The notes under the pieces were generated by a model that was not told the origin of the DNA, did no database searches, and saw only the letters and a program-made list of their open reading frames with translations. DNA of 64,000 nucleotides from Streptomyces sp. NRRL F-6131 (lineage in GTDB: Bacteria > Actinomycetota > Actinomycetes > Streptomycetales > Streptomycetaceae), in NCBI GenBank assembly GCA_000719695.1, contig JOHN01000014.1, forward strand, positions 114,301-178,300. The letters are read 5' to 3'. Shown here piece by piece: positions 35,678 through 43,072 of this stretch. The first letter of the stretch is position 1, and each line of letters opens with the position of its first letter. The position numbers and the translations under genes were made by a program.

Positions 35678-36223
35678 CTATTGGCGGGACGGGCTGGGGG
35701 ATGGAGACGGAGCCGGCGATGCCATCGCCTGCAGGAGCGGTGCGAGTTGCTGCGCGGTGACCACTGAGCCGCGCCACCGCTGCTGAACGGCCCCGCCCGG
35801 AGCCAACAGGACCGTGTCCGGCACGGTGGTCACCCCGTGGGCCGTGGTGTAGGCGGCGGCTTCACTGGGAGCCGCGACAGTGATGGACGGCGGGTGCAGG
35901 TTCCAGTCGTGGGTGAAGTTGGTCAGGCTGTCGGCGCTCGCCCGGCCGGTGGCGTCGACGATGAGGACGCTCAGGCCCGCTGGGCCGTATTGAGTGGCCA
36001 TGCTGCGCAGGACCGGAATCTGGCTGCGCGAGGCGGCACCGATCGGCGCCGCCGGGTCGAGAAACGCGATCAGCAGCGGCTTGTCGGATCTGACCGGCGC
36101 CGGGGTTCCGGGTTTGGCGGATTCGGACGGCGGTGACGTGTCGGGCGCGCCCGAGCACCCGCCGAGGCAGCCGAGCACCATCAGCGACGCCAGCAGCCGG
36201 GATCCGGCCTCGCGCGGGCTCAT
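35678..36223 (-). CDS. Thioredoxin-fold lipoprotein without CxxC
   Basis: A 181-residue protein with a lipobox (LGCLGGC; the last Cys is the likely lipidation site). A TlpA/thioredoxin-like fold follows: LLIAFLDPAAPIGAASRSQI, LSVLIVDATGR, TVPDTVLLAPGG and VTAQQLAPLL. The active-site CxxC is absent (PIGAASR stands there), so it is probably redox-inactive and may bind a partner or substrate at the membrane. The start overlaps the permease stop (ATGA) and the stop is coupled to the beta-helix gene, placing all three in one operon. Confidence 0.72.
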   Translation of the reverse strand: MSPREAGSRLLASLMVLGCLGGCSGAPDTSPPSESAKPGTPAPVRSDKPLLIAFLDPAAPIGAASRSQIPVLRSMATQYGPAGLSVLIVDATGRASADSLTNFTHDWNLHPPSITVAAPSEAAAYTTAHGVTTVPDTVLLAPGGAVQQRWRGSVVTAQQLAPLLQAMASPAPSPSPSPSRQ

Positions 36224-37042
36224 CGGCCGATGCCCACGGTCATGCCCTGGATGATCCTGTTGCCCAGCCAGGAGAACAGGGCGATCATGGGGGCGAGCAG
36301 GATGCACATCCCGGCGAACATCGTCCCCCAGTCGAGCCCGCTGAACTGCTGGCTCTTGACAAAGCTGACCAGGGCGACGGGAAGGGTGATCTTGTCGTCG
36401 CTGCTCATGAGTGCGATCGCGAACAGGGTCTCGTTCCAGTTGAAGATGAACTGCATCAGGAACGTGGTGATGATTCCGCCGCGCGCCACGGGCGGGATCC
36501 ACCTGGAAGAAGGCGCGCGAGCCGGCGGCACCGTCGATCGCCGCCGCCTCCTCCGGTACCGAGGGGATGGCGGCGAAGAACCCGGTGAGGAGATATACGG
36601 TGAATGGCAGCGCCAGGGCGGTGCAGACGAGGATCAAGCCTGTATAGCTGTTGGTCAGCTGGACTTTGGCGAGACCGATGGACATCGGGGCCAGTAGGAC
36701 CTGGCCGGCGACGCCGAGGCCGAGTGCGAACGTCAGGGTGAGCGCCTTGGAGGTCCGGGTGCGTCGCCGTGAGAGCGCGTAAGCCGCCGGAGCGGACAGC
36801 GCCACAGCCAGGACCGAGGAGGCAGTGGCCACCAGCACGCTGCTGAGTGCCGCCGTTGCGAATCCCCCGCTGTCCAGGGCCTTGGTGTAGTTGGATATCT
36901 TCAGCCCCTCCGGCAGGGCGAACGGATGCTCGAAGATTTCAGCGGTGCCGCGCAGCGAGGTGAGCGACATCCAGACCAGCAGGCCGATGTTGACGGCGCC
37001 CAGGGCCCAGACGAGGCCTGTGCCCACGTGGCGGATCTTCAT
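36220..37042 (-). pseudogene. CUT1 sugar ABC transporter permease (MalG-like), frameshifted
   Basis: The N-terminal frame from ATG 37042 reads normal MalG-type helices to AAAIDGAAGSRAFFQV; the C-terminal frame continues IPPVARGGIITTFLMQFIFN, WNETLFAIALMSS to VGIGR and the stop at 36220. The break is one extra G near 36499 (GTGG instead of GTG); removing it restores the EAAAIDGA...P loop that contacts the ATPase. The partner permease and binding protein expected upstream are missing; an IS110 fragment lies there instead. Confidence 0.8.
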
Positions 37043-37077
37043 GGGGCTCCTAATCGAACTGGATCGGGTTTACGTCC

Positions 37078-37385
37078 CATGAGGCGGCGCGGTAGCACCG
37101 TGAGCAGGCTGGCCATAGCAGCGGCCCGAGCCGGGTGCCGGTCGACCTCGACCAGCTCGACGTCCTCCTCCCGCGGCAGCCGGGCCGGCCCGGCCCCGTA
37201 GGTGCCGGTGCCCTCGGCCCCGACCCGTACCAGACGGCCGAACGAACGGATCCAGGCCAGCGGCGCGGCATAGCCCGGCGCGTCGGCGGGGAACCGCTCA
37301 GAGCCCAGCACCCGGCCGACCAGATCGATCACGGTCGCGGTATGGATGTCGACTCCAGCAGCGACCTCGATGATCGCCATGTCTT
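37078..37385 (-). pseudogene. IS110-family transposase N-terminal fragment
   Basis: Reads AAGVDIHTATVIDLVGRVLG, SERFPADAPGYAAPLAWIRS, FGRLVRVGAEGTGTYGAGPA and EEDVELVEVDRHP, the DEDD N-terminal domain of IS110 transposases, then loses homology. It may be the complementary half of a different copy from the C-terminal remnant at 29612. It sits where the upstream part of the sugar-permease operon should be. Confidence 0.78.
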
Positions 37386-37530
37386 GACGTGCAATAGAAG
37401 GCATCGTCGTCGGTGGGCAGGCCGAGACGGTTCACGATCGTCCTGGCCTGCCCGGCCGCCGCCGTGCCGGGGGTCGCCATACGCTGCTCCGATTCTTCGG
37501 CTCGTGGGTGGTGTCCGCTCCTGGCGTCCG

Positions 37531-38154
37531 TCATCGCCACCGCTGTGGAGCGGAGTGCGGGCCGTGGTCGACCGGGAACTCCCAAGTGACGTCCCGCATG
37601 AACCGGAGGTTCCGGGGAAAGGCCAGCAGCCATTCGGCGATGCCCAGCGGTACCACGCCGAGGGGGACACCGGAGCTGAGTGCGATGTGCACCCGGTGGC
37701 CGTTGCCGAGAGCGGACAGCTGGACCTCGGCGGTGGTTTCGCCGATGAGGCGAACGCCACTGAGACGGGAGTCGGCCAGATCGGGGCGGCCGACGTCGGC
37801 AGGGTAGCGGGTGAGGAGGAAGAGGTGGTCGCCCAGGTCGGCCAGTAGGTCGGCGTAGACGAGCAGGGGTGGGGCGGTGGCCTCTGCCGGTGTCATCGTT
37901 TCCATGGCGGGTGCGGCCCAGCCCTCCGCCGTCAGTGCGGTGTGCAGGTCGGATCGGATCGCGGTTGTCTCCATCCGCACGGTACTTCCGGACGTGGTGA
38001 TGACCGTCCTGGCGAGGTCGTCCGGCCCCTCGGGGGTGGGGAAGGTGATCTCGGCCAGGCGGTGGGTGCCGCTGGTGTTGGTCCGCTGGAGCGCGGCGGC
38101 CTCGCGCAGGAAGGCCGCGCGCTGGAGGTGCTGGATGTGTGACACGAAGGGCAT
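37531..38154 (-). CDS. Hypothetical cytoplasmic protein
   Basis: A 207-residue protein without signal peptide or membrane helices. It is mixed alpha/beta (for example HRLAEITFPTPEGPDDLART and LVYADLLADLGDHLFLLTRY). Codon bias supports coding and the frame is intact, but no family is recognised. ATG 38154 has only a weak GAG ribosome site. It lies between IS110 debris and a dead secreted-protein gene. Confidence 0.55.
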   Translation of the reverse strand: MPFVSHIQHLQRAAFLREAAALQRTNTSGTHRLAEITFPTPEGPDDLARTVITTSGSTVRMETTAIRSDLHTALTAEGWAAPAMETMTPAEATAPPLLVYADLLADLGDHLFLLTRYPADVGRPDLADSRLSGVRLIGETTAEVQLSALGNGHRVHIALSSGVPLGVVPLGIAEWLLAFPRNLRFMRDVTWEFPVDHGPHSAPQRWR

Positions 38155-38237
38155 GGCTCGATACTCGTGGCAGTCGGGTGACCGGGCAATAACCGCCCGC
38201 CCGGGCCCTGGGACGGGCCTCGGGACGGCGGCGCGGT

Positions 38238-38530
38238 TCAGGCGGCGTTCGCGGCGTTCCGTACCCAGTCCGGGCAGCGGCCGTCGATGCCCTACTCCTG
38301 GACCAGGGTCGCGTCCACGCCGTGGGCGTTGGCGAGGTCGGCAACGGTGAGCTCCTGGCCGACCGTCAGCGAGTGGTCGCCGAAGACCGCGACCGATACG
38401 GCGTTGTCACCGCTTGGCAAGGGGTCCACCGTCGGGGCGGCCAGTGCCGAGGGTGCTGCGAGGACAAGGGCGGCGGCGGTTGCCGCCACACTGAAGGCGG
38501 GGCGCAGTAGCGCGAGACAAGTCGGTTCAC
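38238..38530 (-). pseudogene. Small secreted protein gene with frameshift and amber stop
   Basis: From GTG 38530 (AAGGAACAG upstream) it reads VNRLVSR, then in another frame LLRPAFSVAATAAALVLAAP with SALAA (signal peptide), PTVDPLPSGDN, VFGDHSLTVGQELTVADLAN and VDATLVQE followed by TAG. Ignoring the TAG, the frame continues GIDGRCPDWVRNAANAA to a TGA at 38238. The continuation with a Cys suggests that a Leu or Gln codon became TAG. This is a dead extracellular protein of unknown function. Confidence 0.6.
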
Positions 38531-38811
38531 CTGTTCCTTGGTTGAGATTGCTCGGGTGGGGCTGCAAGGAGCGCGCGTAGAATGAGCCGTCAGGGCAGTC
38601 GCGGTGACACCGCGTTGCTTCCCGAGCGGGTTCATTGCCCATCTCGCCCTGGTACGGCGGCTGCACATCGGTGCCGCTGACCGAGCGGGCTGCCGGCTAG
38701 CGAAGTCCCCGCTGGCGACCGCTTGGAGCTTCCCATGAGGAGCATGAGGTTTTGATGATGCCTCCGGTAACCCCCACCAGATGTCCGTGCGGGCCCAGCA
38801 GTACACCAACA

Positions 38812-39534
38812 TCACCCAGTCACAGCCACCGCCCGCGAGCTGACGCGACATGAGCTGGTCCTCGAGGAGTGCGCGCTGCCCCGCTCCACGACACCGCGCA
38901 GTTGGGCGGCGGTGACGGCGGTTGCGTCGTCGGCCGGTCCGAGGCGCACGGCGTCCAGCAGAGCGACCCAGGAGGTGCAGCCGGTTTCCAGGGCGGCGAC
39001 GAAGGAGTACGGCCAGCCGGGAACGAGCTGGTCCGTTTTGCGGTCGCCGCGTCCGTAGACGTGGCAGAAGAGCCGATCGTCGCTGGTGGGGGCGTCGGGG
39101 CGGAGCCGTTTCCTTCCGACGATCCTCTTCCCGACATCGACGCCCTGGGTGGCAGCGGGGTCATTGGTGGAGGTCTTGATGCTCTGCGAGTCGATGATGC
39201 AGGCCGACGGCTCGGGATTCCGCCCCTCGCGGGTGCGGACGAGGCGGCGTAACAGGCCGTTGAGGTGCTCGAACACGCCCTCCTTCTGCCAGCGGGCGAA
39301 GTAGGCGTAGACGGTTTCCCAGGGCGGGTAGTCGTGTGGAAGGTAGCGCCGGGGTAGACCGGTGCGGTCGACATAGAGGATCGCGTCCAGCAAGCAGCGC
39401 AGTTCGTGCTCGGGTGGCCGGCCGAACGCGAGCGCGCGAGCGGTGCGTTCCTGGCGCCAGGCGGTGAGGGCGGGCTCGACCAGGGCCCAGCGGGCATCGG
39501 ACAGGTCGCTCGGATACGGTCGACGATCCGTCAT
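38812..39534 (-). pseudogene. Chimeric transposase: IS5-type N-terminus fused to another transposase
   Basis: From ATG 39534 the frame is a normal IS5-type transposase (TDRRPYPSDLSDARWALVEP, AILYVDRTGLPRRYLPHDYP, IIDSQSIKTSTNDP, GKRIVGRKR). At that point it changes, without a stop, to sequence typical of a different actinomycete transposase type (DDRLFCHVYGRGDRKTDQLV, PGWPYSFVAALETGCTSWVA, DAVRLGP, VTAAQLRGVV), then random residues. Both parents are truncated; the catalytic DDE set is incomplete, so it is inactive. Confidence 0.7.
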
Positions 39535-39970
39535 GATGACGGCATACTGCGGGATCGTCACTCTGCCCAGGGCTTGCGGTTCTCGAGAGACAAGCGCGTT
39601 CCGGCCTGGCTTCTTGGGATGAGACAGGAGAAACCGCACAGTTCCGGCGGACATTTGTGCAGTGGCGGCACTCCTGTCGCCGCGGCCCCGGAGTCACCAC
39701 AAGCGAGTCGGGTGGACGCCTCCGGAACCGGCATCAACCGGCTCTCTCATGGACGAAACGCCCAGTAAGACCACCTCGCCCCACCACCGACACAGTGGGT
39801 TCACGCGAGGCGATCACGTGAGCCGTCGGACAGGACCTTACGCTTCATCAAATCCTCACGTCCTCGGAGCGAAGCTGTGCCGAAGCGCGGGCAGGGAGGG
39901 GCAAGGCAGGGTCACCGGATGCCCCACGCCGTTCGCGATCCGGACGATCGACGAACGAATGAGGATGTTC

Positions 39971-40357
39971 ATGCAGCTCCGTGATCCGTTCCGACGGACC
40001 GTCGTGGTAGGCGCCACGGTTCTCGCCCTCACGGGTGTCGCCGCCGCGCCGACCTTCACAAGCACCGCGGACGGCGCGGACGGCACTGTCGCCATCATGG
40101 GGGCATACACGGGCGTGGAACGTCTCGCCGACGACGACACGGATCCCGCTGCTGACCAGAAGGTCCGGGGCTCCTGGACACCCAAAGCGATGCAGGCCGT
40201 GAAACCCGTGGAAACCGTTACAGACCAGCCGGAAGCGGCCGCCGGCGACGATGTCCCCACAGGGCCCGGGGACACGGGCGCGCCGTCAGGTCCGCTGGAC
40301 CAGAGCGCCGCCGAGCCGGCCGCAGCGACGGCCCCGACCACCGACCCCGGCCACTGA
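39971..40357 (+). CDS. Small secreted acidic protein
   Basis: 128 residues if translation begins at ATG 39971 (GAGG six bases upstream; in-frame ATGs at 39959 and 39965 are alternatives). The signal peptide is QLRDPFRRTVVVGATVLALT with a cleavage site near AAAPTFT. The mature part is low-complexity and rich in Asp, Ala, Pro and Thr with no Cys. No family is recognised; it may be a cell-wall or matrix-associated peptide. Confidence 0.5.
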   Translation: MQLRDPFRRTVVVGATVLALTGVAAAPTFTSTADGADGTVAIMGAYTGVERLADDDTDPAADQKVRGSWTPKAMQAVKPVETVTDQPEAAAGDDVPTGPGDTGAPSGPLDQSAAEPAAATAPTTDPGH

Positions 40358-40511
40358 ATCTTCAACTCCCCTCGGCCGTCCTGTGGACAGCAGCACCGCC
40401 GCTCTGATCGACGCCGCGGTGCGCGGCCAGTGACGCGGTGACCAATGCTGGGCGCCCTGCAGCCGGCGATGCCGCGCCGGGGCCTCCTGCCGATTCGTCG
40501 AAGGAGTGCAC

Positions 40512-40837
40512 GTGAACGAGAATTCGGCCGGAACCTCGCCGTGGCGGCGTGAGGTCGCCCCGATGGTGGCGACCACCGTCCTGACCGGCTGTGCGGTGGT
40601 GTCCTGGTCGCTCTTCCTCCGGGACCCGACCTGCTGGGGAAAGGGGGCGGACACACCACGGCCGCGCTCGTCGCGACCGGCCTCGGGATCGTTGGTCTGC
40701 TGGCACTGACGGTGTCCTGGGTCGTGGCCCGCTGGTCCGAGTCCCGGGCCGGGGCGGTGGTCGCCGTGCTGCTGGCAGCCCTTGCGGTTCTCGCCGGTGT
40801 CGGCATGGTCCAACTCGCGGGGCCGGTCTGCGGCTGA
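40512..40837 (+). pseudogene. Small membrane protein, frameshifted
   Basis: GTG 40512 with AAGGAG upstream opens NENSAGTSPWRREVAPMVAT and a first membrane helix (TTVLTGCAVVSWSLFL). Near 40650 the frame must shift to continue TAALVATGLGIVGLLALTVS, ARWSESRAGAVVAVLLAALA and VLAGVGMVQLAGPVCG to TGA at 40835-40837. The total, about 108 codons, has three helices. The break lies between GGGGGCGGAC and ACACC. The family is not recognised. Confidence 0.6.
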
Positions 40838-41306
40838 CCTGCTCACTCCTTCCGAGAGGAGCGAGGCACGACTTCGCTGGACGCCCCATTCGGCGGTGGG
40901 ACCTTCGGCTGTGCGGCCGGCAGGGAGGGCCGCCCTCTGTCGGGAGCAGTCCCTCGCGAGTTCGAATCTCGCATCCTCCGTCCCCTCCCAGCAGGGCAAA
41001 CGTCGGCACGGACCGGTCAGCGGTCCGAGCCTTCGTCGGCACGGTCACCGAATCGGCCTCCGCCCGCGACCGGCCCGGAGCCGCCGGCCCGGTGTCCGCC
41101 GCGCGCAACGAGAACCCGCCTCATGCAAACCTCATCTATCTTCACGCAAACTGACCTTGCATCAGCGCGCCGCAGGATGATCATCCTCGCCCAGCCGCGC
41201 GGGATCTTCGTTGCAGGCCACAGCGCCGCCGCCCCCGGCCGGCCCCTCCTGGGGGCGGCCGCGGCATCAGGCGTTCGGCCTGCGACCTCACTCGGGGGGA
41301 AGTTTC
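40838..41306. other. Non-coding region with a tRNA-like fragment
   Basis: Apart from the tRNA 3'-end-like segment at 40956-40980, no gene is seen. The stretch 41110-41170 is less GC-rich and probably carries the promoter of the secreted protein at 41307, which has GGGGGGA as its ribosome site. Confidence 0.4.
40956..40980 (+). tRNA. tRNA 3'-end-like fragment (T arm plus acceptor strand)
   Basis: GCGAG-TTCGAAT-CTCGC forms a 5-bp T stem with a 7-base T loop starting TTC, followed by ATCCTCCG, an acceptor 3' strand like that of serine tRNAs. The D arm, anticodon arm and matching 5' acceptor strand are not found at the right distance. This is a partial gene, as left by site-specific integration into a tRNA 3' end. 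Confidence 0.4.
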
Positions 41307-42014
41307 GTGGCATCTCGTAGCGGGTCCAGGATCGCCGCCGTGCTGGTCAGCGCGGCGACGGCAGGCCTTCTCGTCATCGCGGGCGCAGTGCCGGCCGCAG
41401 CGGCGGACGTGTCCGACGACGCCAACGGCGGTGGATTCCTCACTGCCGCCACCGTGCCGGACCCGGCCGACGGCAGTGCACCGGAAGCGGGGGTGGCGCC
41501 CGACGATCCGGTGGCGTTCGACGACATCGCGCCCGAGGTGCTCGACGGCTCCGACGGCTCTGCGCCGGACGCGTCCGCCCCGGACGTGGAGGCCGCGGCG
41601 GACCGGGCGGCTGCGGTGCACGCGCGGACGCCGGCCAACACGATGTGCACCGGCACGTGGACGCATCCCGTCTCGACGGTGCAGTTCCAGCGCGCCTCGG
41701 GCGGGACGCTGGCATGGAGCTTCAAGCTCTCCAACGCGGCGAAGTCCGCGCTCGGCCCGGTCGTGACCGTGACGATGCCGTTCTCGTACGTCAACGGCAA
41801 GGCCATCAACCCGCCGTACCACCCGCACACCGAGCCCAACTGGTACAACTACCACGGCAGTCTCAACCGCTTCCAGTTCATCGGCGGCAGTGGCGGCGGC
41901 AGCATCCGGACCGGCGACAAGGTCACGTTCTACTGGTTCCTCAAGGGGTCGAAGCCCAACACGGCGGCCGACCGCTACATCACCTGCCAGGTCCCGCGAC
42001 CCGGCAGCGCCTGA
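41307..42014 (+). CDS. Secreted protein of unknown function
   Basis: A 235-residue exported protein: signal peptide to about residue 33 (AAAADVS), a long acidic Asp/Ala/Pro linker to about residue 105, then a compact beta-rich domain (CTGTWTHPVSTVQFQRASGG, PYHPHTEPNWYNYHGSLNRF, GDKVTFYWFLKGS) with two Cys. It looks like a small binding or structural domain. GTG 41307 follows GGGGGA. It precedes the 128-residue gene at 42036 by 21 bases, so the two are co-transcribed. Confidence 0.65.
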   Translation: MASRSGSRIAAVLVSAATAGLLVIAGAVPAAAADVSDDANGGGFLTAATVPDPADGSAPEAGVAPDDPVAFDDIAPEVLDGSDGSAPDASAPDVEAAADRAAAVHARTPANTMCTGTWTHPVSTVQFQRASGGTLAWSFKLSNAAKSALGPVVTVTMPFSYVNGKAINPPYHPHTEPNWYNYHGSLNRFQFIGGSGGGSIRTGDKVTFYWFLKGSKPNTAADRYITCQVPRPGSA

Positions 42015-42035
42015 CACGCCGGGGAGACAGAAGCT

Positions 42036-42422
42036 ATGAGCAGTGACAGCAGTGTGGGCCGGCGGATCTCCATCATGTCCGGCCACCACGAACTGACGGT
42101 CCACGCGCTGTCGGGGTCCGCGGAGTCCTTCACCCTGAGCTACTCGATCACGCCGCCGCTGCCCGACGACCTCGCAACCGCCGGCCCGTCCGGGCCCCCG
42201 GTGTTCATGTGGCTGGAGGCCGTCGACGACCTCGGGAACCACTACGACGACTTCGGCGGCGCCCACGGCCTCAGCCCGGACGGCCGCCGGACCTCGGGGA
42301 GCATCTCGGGGCAGCCCGGCCTGCCGCCGGAGGCGGGATCACTGACAGTGCGCTTCATGTTCATGGCCGGCAACGACGAGTTCGGCTACGACCTGACGTT
42401 CGCGCCTCCGCCCGCAGGCTGA
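42036..42422 (+). CDS. Small beta-sandwich-like hypothetical protein
   Basis: A 128-residue protein without signal peptide. Alternating strands (RISIMSGHHELTVHALSGSA, SFTLSYSITPPLP, SLTVRFMFMAGNDEFGYDLT) suggest an Ig-like sandwich. No family is recognised. It lies directly downstream of, and is co-directional with, the secreted protein at 41307. ATG 42036 has GGGGAGA upstream. Confidence 0.55.
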   Translation: MSSDSSVGRRISIMSGHHELTVHALSGSAESFTLSYSITPPLPDDLATAGPSGPPVFMWLEAVDDLGNHYDDFGGAHGLSPDGRRTSGSISGQPGLPPEAGSLTVRFMFMAGNDEFGYDLTFAPPPAG

Positions 42423-42667
42423 CGGGCCGTCGACACGAACACCCAGGCCCGCCACATAGGGCACCCGACGGCGCGCTCCGCGGAGGGTTCCCGGGTACCG
42501 CTGTCCCGGCGGGGGCGGGTCCCCTCTCCAGTCTCACGAGGTCCGTCCGCGAATCGTGGGCGACGAGGAGCACTATCCCGCTGCTTGGGGAGTGCTCGTC
42601 CACGAGGCTGCACCCAACAAGGCGTCATAAGCCATGTCCGGTCCGTCGATGTGAAACGCCAGGTGGT

Positions 42668-42853
42668 TCAATCCCGGCCGGCAACGGTCATGGCGCTCAT
42701 CGGCGCGAGGTTGTGCGGGTCGTGCGGGTCGAAGCCGTCCGGCAGGCCGAAGTGCCGCTTGAGGTGGCGCAGTCGGTCACCCGAGACGCCCTTCGCGATG
42801 ATGTGGTCGATCTGGCAGCTGTCGGACTCCACCGGCCTATGGCACCTGACGCA
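42668..42853 (-). pseudogene. HNH endonuclease fragment
   Basis: The minus strand reads CVRCHRPVESDSCQIDHIIA, KGVSGDRLRHLKRHFGLPDG and FDPHDPHNLAPMS: a CxxC pair, the IDHII histidine and a terminal HNL, the core of an HNH nuclease. The upstream part collapses into a long perfect hairpin (42854-42899) and the downstream zinc-binding CxxC is absent. It is probably a decayed mobile or defence nuclease. Confidence 0.55.
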
Positions 42854-42899
42854 CGGCGCAAGGTGTCCGGCCCGGGTCTTCGGGCCGGACACCTTGCGC
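42854..42899. terminator. 20-bp perfect hairpin
   Basis: GGCGCAAGGTGTCCGGCCCG (42854-42873) pairs perfectly with 42880-42899, loop GGTCTT. It is followed on the plus strand by CCTTTTG after ten bases. It abuts the 5' edge of the HNH fragment. It may be a terminator or an insertion-derived structure. Confidence 0.5.
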
Positions 42900-43072
42900 C
42901 CGGTGGACCTTTTGCGACTCCATCCAGCTCGCGCCCGGCTTCGCCTTCGGCGGATCACCTGGCCGGTGGCCGGTCCAGGATTGGTCGTGATCAAGGTGTG
43001 CCTGGGGCGAGGTGCAGCACGGCGGCGTCGGGGTGGGCGGGGTAGGGGCCGTACTCGCCGATGCCAGTACCT

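Noticed and set aside
40860..40980. Complete tRNA gene
   Set aside because: Only the T arm and acceptor 3' strand are present; no anticodon arm or matching 5' strand at the right distance.
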